Below are positions 34,791 through 43,640 of a stretch of 64,000 nucleotides of DNA, one piece after another. How positions within the stretch are numbered: the first letter of the stretch is position 1; each line of letters opens with the position of its first letter. Source of the stretch: Amycolatopsis acidicola (lineage in GTDB: Bacteria; Actinomycetota; Actinomycetes; Mycobacteriales; Pseudonocardiaceae). The notes beneath the pieces are model-generated. The model was not told where the DNA came from and did not search any database. It saw nothing but the letters and a program-made list of their open reading frames with translations. Made by a program: the position numbers and the translations under genes. Location of the stretch: positions 1 to 64,000 of the forward strand of contig NZ_VMNW02000033.1 in NCBI RefSeq assembly GCF_007713735.2. Direction: 5' to 3'.

Positions 34791-35830
34791 AGCTTGCCCG
34801 ACCTCCATTGCGTGCACAGCAGCCAGCCGAGGTACACCCCGCCGACCGCGCCGGTCGTGATCCCCGTCGGCAGCTCGACCGGGAAGGCCTCCCGCGCCAG
34901 CAGATCGCCCAGTACCAGGATCAGCGCGCCCATCAACGCCGCCGTCCCGGTGCCCGCGCCGGGCGCGCGCGTCAGCCTGCGGGCCAGCTGCGGCGCCGCC
35001 AGCGCGACGAACGAGACCGGCCCTGCCGTCGCGGTCGCCGTGGCGACCAGGACGACTCCGAGCGCCAGCCCGCCGAGCCGGGTCGTCGCCGCGTTCACGC
35101 CGAGCGCGGTCGCGGCCTCGTCCCCGATCTCCAGCACCGACAGGCGGCGGCCGTACGCGATGAGCAGCGGCAGGAAGATCGCGACCACGATCAGCGCGGG
35201 CCAGAAGTGCTCCCAGCCGCGGCCGTTGAGGTTGCCGGTGAGCCAGATCTGGGCGGCCATCGCGGATTCGAGGTTCGCCCGCGTCAGCAGGTAGTGCGTG
35301 ACCACCTGGAGCATCGCGTTGGCGCCGATGCCGACCAGCACGAGCTGATAGCCGCGCGCCTTGCGGTGGATGGTCAGCGCGTAGACGATCGTGCCGGTCA
35401 CCAGCCCGCCGACGAGCGCGCCGCCCGCGATGGCCGCCATCCCGCCGCCGAGCACGGTCAGCACGAACACGGCGCCGACCGAGGAGCCGGTGGTGAAGCC
35501 GATGAGGTCCGGGCTGCCGAGCGGATTCCTCGTCAGGTTCTGGAAAACCGAGCCGCTCGCGCCCAGCGCGGCGCCGACGAGCAGCGCGCACAGCAGCCGT
35601 GGCACGGCCAGGGTGTAGAGCAGGAACTCGTCGGACCGGTCGCCGTGCCCGGCCAGGGTCCGGAAGACGTCGCCGAAACCCAGCTGCCCGAACAAAAGCG
35701 ACACGATCGCCGCGATCAGGATCGCCAGCACGAGACCGGCCGCCACCACGCAGGCCCGCCGGTGCACTCGCACCGAGACGCGGTCCCCGACGCGGACCGC
35801 ATGCGGCCCGGTGTCCAGCACTCCCGTCAT
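34787..35830 (-). CDS. FecCD-family iron-siderophore permease
   Basis: A 347-residue BtuC/FecD-like permease with about nine to ten membrane helices and the family segments GSVFQNLTRNPLGSPDLIG and AAPQLARRLTRAPG. The basic N-terminal cytoplasmic stretch is about 30 residues. It should pair with the next permease and the lipoprotein at 16522. No FepC/FecE-type ATPase gene lies in the window. ATGA overlap with the upstream permease gene. Confidence 0.9.
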   Translation of the reverse strand: MTGVLDTGPHAVRVGDRVSVRVHRRACVVAAGLVLAILIAAIVSLLFGQLGFGDVFRTLAGHGDRSDEFLLYTLAVPRLLCALLVGAALGASGSVFQNLTRNPLGSPDLIGFTTGSSVGAVFVLTVLGGGMAAIAGGALVGGLVTGTIVYALTIHRKARGYQLVLVGIGANAMLQVVTHYLLTRANLESAMAAQIWLTGNLNGRGWEHFWPALIVVAIFLPLLIAYGRRLSVLEIGDEAATALGVNAATTRLGGLALGVVLVATATATAGPVSFVALAAPQLARRLTRAPGAGTGTAALMGALILVLGDLLAREAFPVELPTGITTGAVGGVYLGWLLCTQWRSGKL

Positions 35831-36867
35831 GCCGCCGCCACCTTCCGGCGCAGCACGAGCGCGATGAACACCGGCGCGCCGACGAACGCGACGACCAGCC
35901 CGACGGCCAGTTCGCCGGGCGGCGCGATCACGCGGCCCAGGATGTCGGCCGCCAGCAACAGGATCGGGGAGAGCACGGCCGCGTAGGGCAGCAGCCACCG
36001 GTGGTCCGGGCCGACGATCGCCCTTGCCACGTAAGGCATCGCGAGCCCGATGAACGTCAGCGGCCCGGCGGCCGCGGTGGCCGCCCCGCAGAGCAGGGTG
36101 ATCGCCAGCGCGCCCCACGCCCGGGTGCGGCCCAGATGCGCGCCGAGCGCCCGGCCCGCGTCGTCGCCGAGCACGACGGCGTTGAGCGGGCGGGCGAGGG
36201 TGAAGGCGATCAGCGCGCCCAGCGCGAGGAACGGCACGACCGAGCCGAGGACGTTCAGGTCACGGCCGGCGAGCGAACCCAGCTGCCAGAACCGGAACTG
36301 GTCGAACGTGGTCGGCGAGACGAGCAACATGGCCTGCACGAACGCCAGCAACGCGGCGGCCACGGCGGTTCCCGCCAGCACGAGCCGCACCGGGGTCGCC
36401 CCGCCGCTGCCCCCCGAGCCGAGCAGGTACACCACCACTGCGGCGACCGCCGCGCCCAGCAGGCCGAACCAGACGTACTCGCTCGCCGAGCCGAGGCCGA
36501 AAAAGCTGATTCCCACGACGATCGCGGCCGCGGCGCCGGAGTTGATCCCGAGCAGACCGGGGTCCGCCAAGGGATTCCGCGTGAGGCCCTGCATCAGCAC
36601 CCCGGCGAGGCCCAGCGCCGCGCCGACGCAGATGCCGAGCAGCGTGCGAGGCACGCGCAGGCTGCGGATCACGATCTCGTCCGGCGTTCCGGTGTTGTGC
36701 AGCAACGCGTCCACGACCGTGCCGGGGCCGATCGACTTCGCCCCGACGGCCACGCTCACCAGAGCCACCAGGACCAGTGCCGCCAGCGCGAGCACGAGTC
36801 CACCCGCCCGCAGGGCATGGCCACGCCGCACCGCTCGCCCCGTTTCCACCTGTTCCGCTGCCGTCAC
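35827..36867 (-). CDS. FecCD-family iron-siderophore permease
   Basis: A 346-residue permease with the segments GVLMQGLTRNPLADPGLLGINSG (split by a helix boundary near residue 95), GLAMPYVARAIVG and ten or so hydrophobic helices. It is the first gene of the permease/ABC operon, starting at GTG 36867, 30 bp downstream of the iron box at 36897-36915. The ATGs slightly upstream are out of frame. Confidence 0.9.
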   Translation of the reverse strand: MTAAEQVETGRAVRRGHALRAGGLVLALAALVLVALVSVAVGAKSIGPGTVVDALLHNTGTPDEIVIRSLRVPRTLLGICVGAALGLAGVLMQGLTRNPLADPGLLGINSGAAAAIVVGISFFGLGSASEYVWFGLLGAAVAAVVVYLLGSGGSGGATPVRLVLAGTAVAAALLAFVQAMLLVSPTTFDQFRFWQLGSLAGRDLNVLGSVVPFLALGALIAFTLARPLNAVVLGDDAGRALGAHLGRTRAWGALAITLLCGAATAAAGPLTFIGLAMPYVARAIVGPDHRWLLPYAAVLSPILLLAADILGRVIAPPGELAVGLVVAFVGAPVFIALVLRRKVAAA

Positions 36868-36896
36868 CGGCCATGACCATCGCAGAACCCGGAGGA

Positions 36897-36915
36897 TTAG
36901 GCAAGGCTTAGCTAA
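36897..36915. promoter_or_regulatory. Third iron box, upstream of the permease/ABC operon
   Basis: TTAGGCAAGGCTTAGCTAA matches the iron-box consensus at 15 of 19 positions. It overlaps the end of the marR gene and lies 30 bp before the permease GTG, placing uptake genes under iron repression. Confidence 0.7.
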
Positions 36916-37340
36916 GAGTGATCTTCGCCCCGCCCGGCCACCGACTCCAGCAGCCGCCGCAGGGCGCCGAGCTCGCCGGAGCCGAGTACACCCAGCTCAC
37001 GGCTCAGCACGTCGTGCACCACCGGCGTCGCCTCGGCCAGCAGCCGCCGCCCTTCCGGGGTCAGCCGGTGACCGACGACATTCGCCGGACCGGAGCAACG
37101 CTCGATCAGGCCGCGGTCGGCCAGCCGCATCGCGAGCCTGCCCAGCGCCTGCTCCGTCTGGTACGTGACGCGGGCCAGCGCGCGGGCCGAAACGTCGGGC
37201 CGCGAGGCGATCTGCTCCAGCACCACCCATTGCGACAGGCTCGAACCACGCGGGGCCAGCGCGGCGTCCACGGCGGCCTTGCTGCTCTGGTACGCCCGCT
37301 TGAGCAGCAGGCCCACCGTGAGGATCTCCGGTTCGGCCAC
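36912..37340 (-). CDS. MarR-family regulator
   Basis: A 142-residue winged-helix protein: LSQWVVLEQIASRPDVSARALARVT, then the recognition region QTEQALGRLAMRLADRGLI. GGGGAGGG sits just before GTG 37340, preferred over the in-frame TTG at 37367. Its 3' end overlaps the iron box of the permease operon. A weak iron box (37360-37378, 13 of 19) lies just upstream, so it may itself be iron-controlled and act on the siderophore locus. Its ligand is unknown. Confidence 0.82.
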   Translation of the reverse strand: MAEPEILTVGLLLKRAYQSSKAAVDAALAPRGSSLSQWVVLEQIASRPDVSARALARVTYQTEQALGRLAMRLADRGLIERCSGPANVVGHRLTPEGRRLLAEATPVVHDVLSRELGVLGSGELGALRRLLESVAGRGEDHS

Positions 37341-37359
37341 TTCCCTCCCCCCGCGCCGC

Positions 37360-37378
37360 TGAGGCAACCCTAACCTGA
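37360..37378. promoter_or_regulatory. Weak iron-box-like site upstream of marR
   Basis: The stretch from 37360 keeps the half-site CTAACCT intact and matches the iron-box consensus at 13 of 19 positions, 20 bp upstream of the marR GTG. It could be a degenerate DtxR-family site or chance. Confidence 0.35.
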
Positions 37379-37479
37379 TACCACGGATCAGCTCCCGGAT
37401 CCAGAGCGCGGGTCCGCTCTGTCCGGTTCCCCGGGTTCGTCCACAAAGGACCCGGCTTGGGTGCCGGAGCGGGCTTTCG

Positions 37480-37992
37480 TCACGGCCAGGCGAGATCTCC
37501 GCTTTCGATCCGGCCCGCGAGCCGGTTCAGCCACGTCGCGTCGTGACGCAGGCGCGACGCGAGGAAGTGCCCCTCGATCATGTGCAGCTCCGCCACCCCG
37601 GACTCTCGCAGCACTTCGTCGGCCGCACGGGCGTCGGCTTTCAGCGCCTGGGCGCGTTCCCGCAGGAGCGCGGCGGCGTCGCCGGGCGGGAGGATCCCGA
37701 GGTAGGCCAGCGCGATCGCGAACTTCGGGTCGGCGTTCGGGTCGGCCTCGCGCAGGTGCGCTTCCACGCGGCGGCGGAGCTCCGCGATGCCTTCCCGCGT
37801 CAGGGAAACCTCCTGTTCGCCGTCGAGCGCGGCGAGGCCGTTGCGTTCCAGCGAGCCGACGAGCGTGTAGACGGTGGAGGTCTTCACCCGGAGGAACGCG
37901 TACCGGTCACGCAGCTCCGCGAACAGGGCGTACTGCTGGCGCGGGCTTTCCGCGAGCAGGCCGAGCATCGGGAGCACCAGCGGGTTGTCCAT
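37480..37992 (-). CDS. PadR-family regulator
   Basis: A 170-residue PadR protein. The N-terminal winged helix (NPLVLPMLGLLAESPRQQYA, TSTVYTLVGSLERNGL) is followed by a C-terminal helical dimerisation domain. I chose ATG 37992 because relatives begin near MDNPLVLP; a GTG at 38007 is also possible. It is divergent from the glycosidase-like gene across two TTCGTATACGA palindromes, so it very likely represses both. Confidence 0.85.
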   Translation of the reverse strand: MDNPLVLPMLGLLAESPRQQYALFAELRDRYAFLRVKTSTVYTLVGSLERNGLAALDGEQEVSLTREGIAELRRRVEAHLREADPNADPKFAIALAYLGILPPGDAAALLRERAQALKADARAADEVLRESGVAELHMIEGHFLASRLRHDATWLNRLAGRIESGDLAWP

Positions 37993-38028
37993 CGCGTTCT
38001 GCGGCACGGCCCCATCCTAGCGCCGGTG

Positions 38029-38071
38029 TTCGTATACGAGTACCGTCACCGATAAGTTGTTCGTATACGAA
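38029..38071. promoter_or_regulatory. Duplicated palindromic operators (PadR)
   Basis: TTCGTATACGAG (38029-38040) and the perfect palindrome TTCGTATACGAA (38060-38071) are spaced 31 bp apart, three helical turns, in the padR/glycosidase gap. The second is followed directly by AGGAGGAG, the ribosome site of the plus-strand gene. Confidence 0.7.
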
Positions 38072-38084
38072 TAGGAGGAGACCT

Positions 38085-39038
38085 GTGCTGACCTTCGGTG
38101 CCTGGCCCGGGGTGGTCGACCGCGATCTGGTGACGCTGAAGACGTTCATCGACGCCCCACCCGAGGACACCGCCCGCACGGCCGCCGCGCTGCGCGAGCT
38201 CGCGGGCGGCGCGGAGCGGTTCTACGTGCGCTGCTACCGCAACTACCGCGGAGACCAGCAGCCCACGCCGCAGCGCCTTGAGCCGTACGTCGGCGAAGGG
38301 CGGGTGGCCGACCTCGTCGCCGGATACAGCAGTCCCGAAGCCGATCCCCTGGGCTACGCGCATTGGGTTGTTTCGCGCGTGCGTGAGGTCGCGGAACTGG
38401 GCGGCGGGAAGGTCCAGGTGTGCGAGGAGCCCAACGTCGGCCTCCCCCTCGACGGCGGCCGCCCCGGCTGCTTCGACGCGCTCGCGGCCGGACTCACCGC
38501 CGCCCTCGACGAACGTGACCGGCTCGGCGCGGACGTGCTGATCGGGTTCAACGCGGCGTTCTCCCCGCCCGGCGACGCCTTCTGGACCACCGTGCCCGGG
38601 CACGTCGACGCGGAAACCCTGGCGCGGATCGACTTCCTCGGGCTGGACTTCTTCCCGGACGTCTTCCGCCCGGTCCCCGCGGGCAAACTCCGGGACGCGG
38701 TCGCGTTCGTGCTGCGCTCGTTCCGCGAGTCGGCGACCGGGATCGGCGTGCCCGCGCGGGTTCCCTTGCACATCACCGAAACCGGCTGGCCCACCGGCCC
38801 TGAGCACACCGAGGCGGAGCAGGCGCGCGTGCTCGGCGAAGTGGCCGGGACGGCGATGGGCCTGGCCGAGGAGCTGGGCATCGAGGCGTACGAACTGTTC
38901 GGGCTGCGGGACGGGCTGAGCAGCGGACCGCGGATGAACCGGTTCGGCCTGCTGCGCGACGACTACTCGCCCAAGCCCGCGTTCGACGTGGTGCGGCGCC
39001 TGATCAGCCTGCCATCCATGCCAGCGGATCGTCGATGA
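38085..39038 (+). CDS. Glycoside-hydrolase-like TIM-barrel protein
   Basis: A 317-residue (beta/alpha)8-type protein. The C-terminal active-site-like strand PLHITETGWP offers a candidate catalytic Glu, and QVCEEPNVG earlier offers an acid/base candidate. No signal peptide is present, so it would be cytoplasmic. GTG 38085 follows a strong AGGAGGAG. Its last 35 bp overlap the 3' end of the convergent ROK gene. The glycosidase family and substrate are not recognisable to me; it may be a catalytically altered relative. Confidence 0.65.
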   Translation: MLTFGAWPGVVDRDLVTLKTFIDAPPEDTARTAAALRELAGGAERFYVRCYRNYRGDQQPTPQRLEPYVGEGRVADLVAGYSSPEADPLGYAHWVVSRVREVAELGGGKVQVCEEPNVGLPLDGGRPGCFDALAAGLTAALDERDRLGADVLIGFNAAFSPPGDAFWTTVPGHVDAETLARIDFLGLDFFPDVFRPVPAGKLRDAVAFVLRSFRESATGIGVPARVPLHITETGWPTGPEHTEAEQARVLGEVAGTAMGLAEELGIEAYELFGLRDGLSSGPRMNRFGLLRDDYSPKPAFDVVRRLISLPSMPADRR

Positions 39039-40170
39039 GCCGGGCGATCACCGTGCCCGCCGCGCCGCGCACCGCCGCGTCCGGCTCGAGTTTCGCCGGG
39101 CGCAGGGTGAGCCCGGGCCCGGTCCGGTCCTGCACACGCCGCCGGAAGGACTCGCCCAGACCGCCGAGGCGCCCGCCGAGCACGATCGTCTCCGGCGCCA
39201 GCAGGGCCCGCACGGGCAGGAGCGCTTCGGCCAGCGCGTCCGCGCCACGGTCCAGCGCCCGCAACGCCGCCTTGTCCCCCTGCCGGATCCGGGCGGCGAG
39301 CGCGTCTTCGTCACCGAGCAGGCGCGACGGGCCGGGGCCCGGCAGGCCCGCCGCGGCGGCCATCGCGGACCGCCCGGCGTAAAGCTCCAGGCAGCCGTGC
39401 CCGCCGCACGGGCACGGCTCGCCCCGGCGCCGCACCGGGACGTGCCCGAGGTCCCCGGCGATGGGCGCCGCCGGGTCCAGCGACGCCAGCCCGATCACCT
39501 CTTCCCCGCCGAGATACAGCCAATCCCCCGCCGCTCCGGCCTGGTACTCGGCCAGCGCGGCACACGGCACTTCGCCCGCCACGAAGACGTCCACGCCGAA
39601 CAGATCGACCGCCCGCAGCTCGGCGTTCACGAGCGCCCGCAGGTCCACCTCGCGCCAGCCGAGCGCCGGGGCCCAGCTCACCACCGGCTCCCGCACGAGA
39701 CCCCCGACCGTCACCCCGACCCCGGCGATCAGCCGCCCGGCCGCCGTCGCGTCCTCGAACAACCGGCGCAGCACCGGCGCCGCCGCGCGGCTCGCCGCCG
39801 CCGGCTCCAGCGCCGCGACGTCCAGCCGCCGCACCTGCCGCGCCACCGGGCGGCCCGAGAGATCCACGACCACGCCCGCGATGTGGTCGGCGGCGAACTG
39901 CAGCCCGACCGACGCGGGCCCGTACGGATCGAGCACCAGCCGCCCGGCCGGGCGCCCCGGCCCGCCACCGGGCCCTGGCCCGAGATCGCGGACCAGCTCG
40001 GCGTCGATCAGGTCGCCGACCAGCGAGGACACCGTGGCCTTGGTGAGCCCGCAGCGCCGCGCCAGCTCCACCCGCGAGACCGGGGCCGAACGCGCGATCA
40101 GCCGCATCAGCAGGGCGACGTTGTGCCGGTGCATCGCGGCGGGCCCGGCACCGCCGGCGGGAGTGCTCAT
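39004..40170 (-). CDS. ROK-family transcriptional regulator
   Basis: A 388-residue repressor. The N-terminal winged helix (SRVELARRCGLTKATVSSLV) is followed by a sugar-kinase-fold domain with the ROK zinc motif CPCGGHGCLELYAGRSA. It is divergent from the MsmK-type ATPase gene over an AGTAA-GT-TTACT operator. Such regulators sense a sugar or sugar phosphate and would repress sugar-transport genes. No ribosome site is visible at ATG 40170, so a leaderless mRNA is likely. Confidence 0.87.
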   Translation of the reverse strand: MSTPAGGAGPAAMHRHNVALLMRLIARSAPVSRVELARRCGLTKATVSSLVGDLIDAELVRDLGPGPGGGPGRPAGRLVLDPYGPASVGLQFAADHIAGVVVDLSGRPVARQVRRLDVAALEPAAASRAAAPVLRRLFEDATAAGRLIAGVGVTVGGLVREPVVSWAPALGWREVDLRALVNAELRAVDLFGVDVFVAGEVPCAALAEYQAGAAGDWLYLGGEEVIGLASLDPAAPIAGDLGHVPVRRRGEPCPCGGHGCLELYAGRSAMAAAAGLPGPGPSRLLGDEDALAARIRQGDKAALRALDRGADALAEALLPVRALLAPETIVLGGRLGGLGESFRRRVQDRTGPGLTLRPAKLEPDAAVRGAAGTVIARLIDDPLAWMAG

Positions 40171-40174
40171 AATT

Positions 40175-40186
40175 AGTAAGTTTACT
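40175..40186. promoter_or_regulatory. ROK operator candidate
   Basis: AGTAA-GT-TTACT, a 5-bp inverted repeat in an unusually AT-rich 30-bp stretch between the ROK gene and the ATPase gene, 5 bp upstream of the ROK ATG. The location suits control of both divergent promoters. Confidence 0.5.
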
Positions 40187-40258
40187 GAACTGACGAATCC
40201 TGGTGGTGGCGGCACCGGCACCGGTAGACAGGGCCCGGACCAGAAAGGCGGACATCCC

Positions 40259-41353
<1,095 letters not shown>

Positions 41354-41375
41354 GTTTTCGGGGTTTGCGGGTTTC

Positions 41376-41406
41376 GGGGTGCCCGGCCGTCGTGGCCGGG
41401 CACCCC
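41376..41406. terminator. Bidirectional hairpin terminator
   Basis: GGGGTGCCCGGCC (41376-41388) and its exact complement (41394-41406) form a 13-bp stem with a 5-nt loop between the convergent ATPase and formylglycine-generating-enzyme genes. A T-rich stretch lies on the plus-strand upstream side. Confidence 0.7.
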
Positions 41407-42294
41407 TCAGACGTCCGCCACCGTGCGGAAACCCAGGTTCCCGCTGGAGGAATCGGGCGTGTTCGCGGTGCGGGCGGCCACGCGGTAGCGGTTGCAGTAC
41501 GAGTCGTGGCACAGGTACGAGCCGCCGCGCATCGAGCGGTGCGTGCCGGTGTCGTCGAACGGGTCCGCGCACCATTCCCACACGTTGCCGGACACGTTGT
41601 ACAGCCCGAAACCGTTGGGCTGGAAGGCATCCACGGGCGCCGTCCCGGCGTAGCCGTCGTCCTCGGTGTTGCGCACCGGGAACCTGCCCTGCCAGATGTT
41701 GCACCGGTGCTCGCCGCCCGGGGTCAGCTCGTCGCCCCACGGGTAGCGGGCCTGGTCGAGCCCGCCGCGCGCGGCGTACTCCCACTCGGCCTCCGTCGGC
41801 AGCCGTGAACCCGCCCAGGCGCAGTAGGCGTTCGCGTCGTTCCAGGAGACGTGCACCACGGGGTGGTCCCAGCGTTCGTCCACCGAGGAGCCCGGTCCCT
41901 CCGGCGCGGCCCAGTAGGCGCCGGAAACCCCGCACCACCAAGGCGTCTGCTCCGGCCGCGCGGAGGTCTTCCGCAGCGGGCCGGGCACGAACTTCGCGAA
42001 CACGAACGTCCAGCCGAACTTCTCCGCCTCGGTCCGGTAGCCGGTGGCGTCGGCGAACTCGGCGAACCGGGCGTTCGACACCGCGAAGGCATCGATCGCG
42101 AACGGGCGGACGGTCACCTCACGGACGGGCCCCTCGTGGTCGTCGGGGAACCCGTCCGGATCCTCGGTGCCCATCCGGAAGGTGCCGCCGGGCAGCACGA
42201 GCTTCCCCTCGGCGCGCCCGGCGGAGCCGGACGGCGCGGCAACGGTGGATTCCCCGCCGGAGCGGGACGGCGGACAGCAACTGGACACGGGCAT
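41407..42294 (-). CDS. Formylglycine-generating enzyme (SUMF1/FGE family)
   Basis: A 295-residue FGE that oxidises the Cys of a CxPxR sulfatase motif to formylglycine. The copper-binding active-site cysteines are visible in GGSYLCHDSYCNRYR. Other hallmarks are RLPTEAEWEYAARGG, WGDELTPGG, NIWQGRFP and NVWEWC. The N-terminus (residues 5-11, SCCPPSR) itself holds a CxPxR sequence, C7-P-P-S-R11. No sulfatase gene is nearby. Start ATG 42294 directly follows GGAGGA. The open frame extending upstream is translated 21-bp repeat and is rejected. Confidence 0.9.
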   Translation of the reverse strand: MPVSSCCPPSRSGGESTVAAPSGSAGRAEGKLVLPGGTFRMGTEDPDGFPDDHEGPVREVTVRPFAIDAFAVSNARFAEFADATGYRTEAEKFGWTFVFAKFVPGPLRKTSARPEQTPWWCGVSGAYWAAPEGPGSSVDERWDHPVVHVSWNDANAYCAWAGSRLPTEAEWEYAARGGLDQARYPWGDELTPGGEHRCNIWQGRFPVRNTEDDGYAGTAPVDAFQPNGFGLYNVSGNVWEWCADPFDDTGTHRSMRGGSYLCHDSYCNRYRVAARTANTPDSSSGNLGFRTVADV

Positions 42295-42347
42295 TCCTCC
42301 TCGCCCCAGCACAGTAGCCGCCCGGCGCGCCCAGCCCCGGCCCGCGG

Positions 42348-42431
42348 GCGGCCACCACACCCACCCGAGCGGCCAACACACCCGCGCGAGCGGCCAAGAC
42401 ATCGACGTGGGCGGCCAAGACGCCGGGGTCC
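42348..42431. repeat. 21-bp tandem repeat array C
   Basis: Four units starting at 42348, 42369, 42390 and 42411, each beginning GCGGCCA(A/C), in exact 21-bp register. They are the same family as arrays A and B at 16224-16470. The array lies upstream of the FGE gene in a 328-bp gap that otherwise shows nothing gene-like. Confidence 0.85.
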
Positions 42432-42622
42432 ACTTCGGACAGATCACCGGCCGCTACCTCCGTCAGCCCCGCACCCCCGACCCGCACCCCGCGCCGGGAC
42501 GGAGTCTCACTCGTTCGTGTGATCCGCGTCGCCGTGACGAGACAACGGGGATAATTCGGGCACGATGGTGACAACCGGGAACACGAACGAGTCCGTGAAC
42601 GACTGACGACATCGGGGGTGCC

Positions 42623-42940
42623 GTGGCCGGACGTTCGAAGGCCGCCGTCGTGCTGCTCGCCCTCGCGTTCGCCTTCCTGTTCGCGTCCCCCGCTGGCGGA
42701 GCCGTCCTCGAGTCGCCGGCGCCGGTCACGAGCACCGACTCCGAAACCCGCGGCCACGAACCGGCCGCCCCGGAGATCCGCGTCCGGCCGAACCCCGCGG
42801 CCCGCGAGGACCTCACCCCGCCGCCACCCGCGCCGACGCACTGGCCCGAGCCGCGCCCCACCGCGAACCCGGCACCCGCCGACCCCGTTCCCCCGATACC
42901 GGGGCCGGGCCCCGAACGCCTCTGCGTGCACCGCTGCTGA
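42623..42940 (+). CDS. Small secreted proline-rich protein, unknown function
   Basis: 105 residues: a positively charged start and hydrophobic signal segment (about residues 5-27, ending SPAGGAV), then a proline- and charge-rich tail ending in LCVHRC. There is no recognisable domain. It starts at GTG 42623. It precedes the carbonic anhydrase gene by 50 bp and could be cotranscribed. Coding status rests on the signal peptide and position only. Confidence 0.55.
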   Translation: MAGRSKAAVVLLALAFAFLFASPAGGAVLESPAPVTSTDSETRGHEPAAPEIRVRPNPAAREDLTPPPPAPTHWPEPRPTANPAPADPVPPIPGPGPERLCVHRC

Positions 42941-42990
42941 GCACAAGTCCTTTCCCCGCGCCCTTTTCCACTCTCCACAAAGGACTTGTC

Positions 42991-43581
42991 TTGTCTGCCG
43001 AACGTCTCGTCGACGCTGCCCGCACTTTCCGTTCCCGCATCTCGGGCGAGCGCACCGACTACGCCGCGCTCGCCGGAGGACAGCGGCCCGCCATGCTCTT
43101 CATCAGCTGCTCGGACTCCCGCGTGATGCCCGCGCAGCTCACCGACGCCGGCCCGGGGCAGCTTTTCGAGCTGCGCACCGCCGGCGCCATCGTCCCGCCC
43201 TACCCCGCCGGGAACGCCTGCGGCGTCAGCGCCACGATCGAATTCGCGCTGACCCAGCTGGGCATCCGGCACGTCGTCGTGTGCGGGCATTCGCACTGCG
43301 GCGCCGTGGCGGGCCTGCTCGCCGACGGCACCGGCGCCGGGCCCGCGCTCGCCCGCTGGTTGCGCCAGCAGCACCTCACCGGGGTGCGCGACGCTCGCGG
43401 CGACCACACTCTGCGGGAGGCCGTCGAGGACCACATCACCAACCAGCTGGCCACTTTGGACAGTCATCCCCGGGTGCGCGAACTGGGCGGCGAACTCACC
43501 GTCGAGGGCTGGTACTACGAGGTGCACACCGGCGCCGTCACCCGGTTCGACCCCGCCGCCCGGGCTTTCCGCCCGCTCTGA
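42991..43581 (+). CDS. Beta-class carbonic anhydrase
   Basis: A 196-residue enzyme interconverting CO2 and bicarbonate. Zinc ligands C40, H100 and C103 and the Asp-Arg dyad D42/R44 are seen in SCSDSRV and CGHSHCGAV. AAAGGA (42979-42984) supports the TTG start at 42991. It precedes a SulP transporter by 59 bp, a pairing seen in bicarbonate uptake systems. Confidence 0.92.
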   Translation: MSAERLVDAARTFRSRISGERTDYAALAGGQRPAMLFISCSDSRVMPAQLTDAGPGQLFELRTAGAIVPPYPAGNACGVSATIEFALTQLGIRHVVVCGHSHCGAVAGLLADGTGAGPALARWLRQQHLTGVRDARGDHTLREAVEDHITNQLATLDSHPRVRELGGELTVEGWYYEVHTGAVTRFDPAARAFRPL

Positions 43582-43640
43582 ACGATCCCGCTCCCCGTGC
43601 CGGCAGTGCCGCCGCACACAGGCGACAACGAGGAGTCCTC

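Noticed and set aside
42295..42447. N-terminal 51-residue extension of the formylglycine-generating enzyme
   Set aside because: It is a translation of the 21-bp repeat array; a good ribosome site directly precedes ATG 42294.
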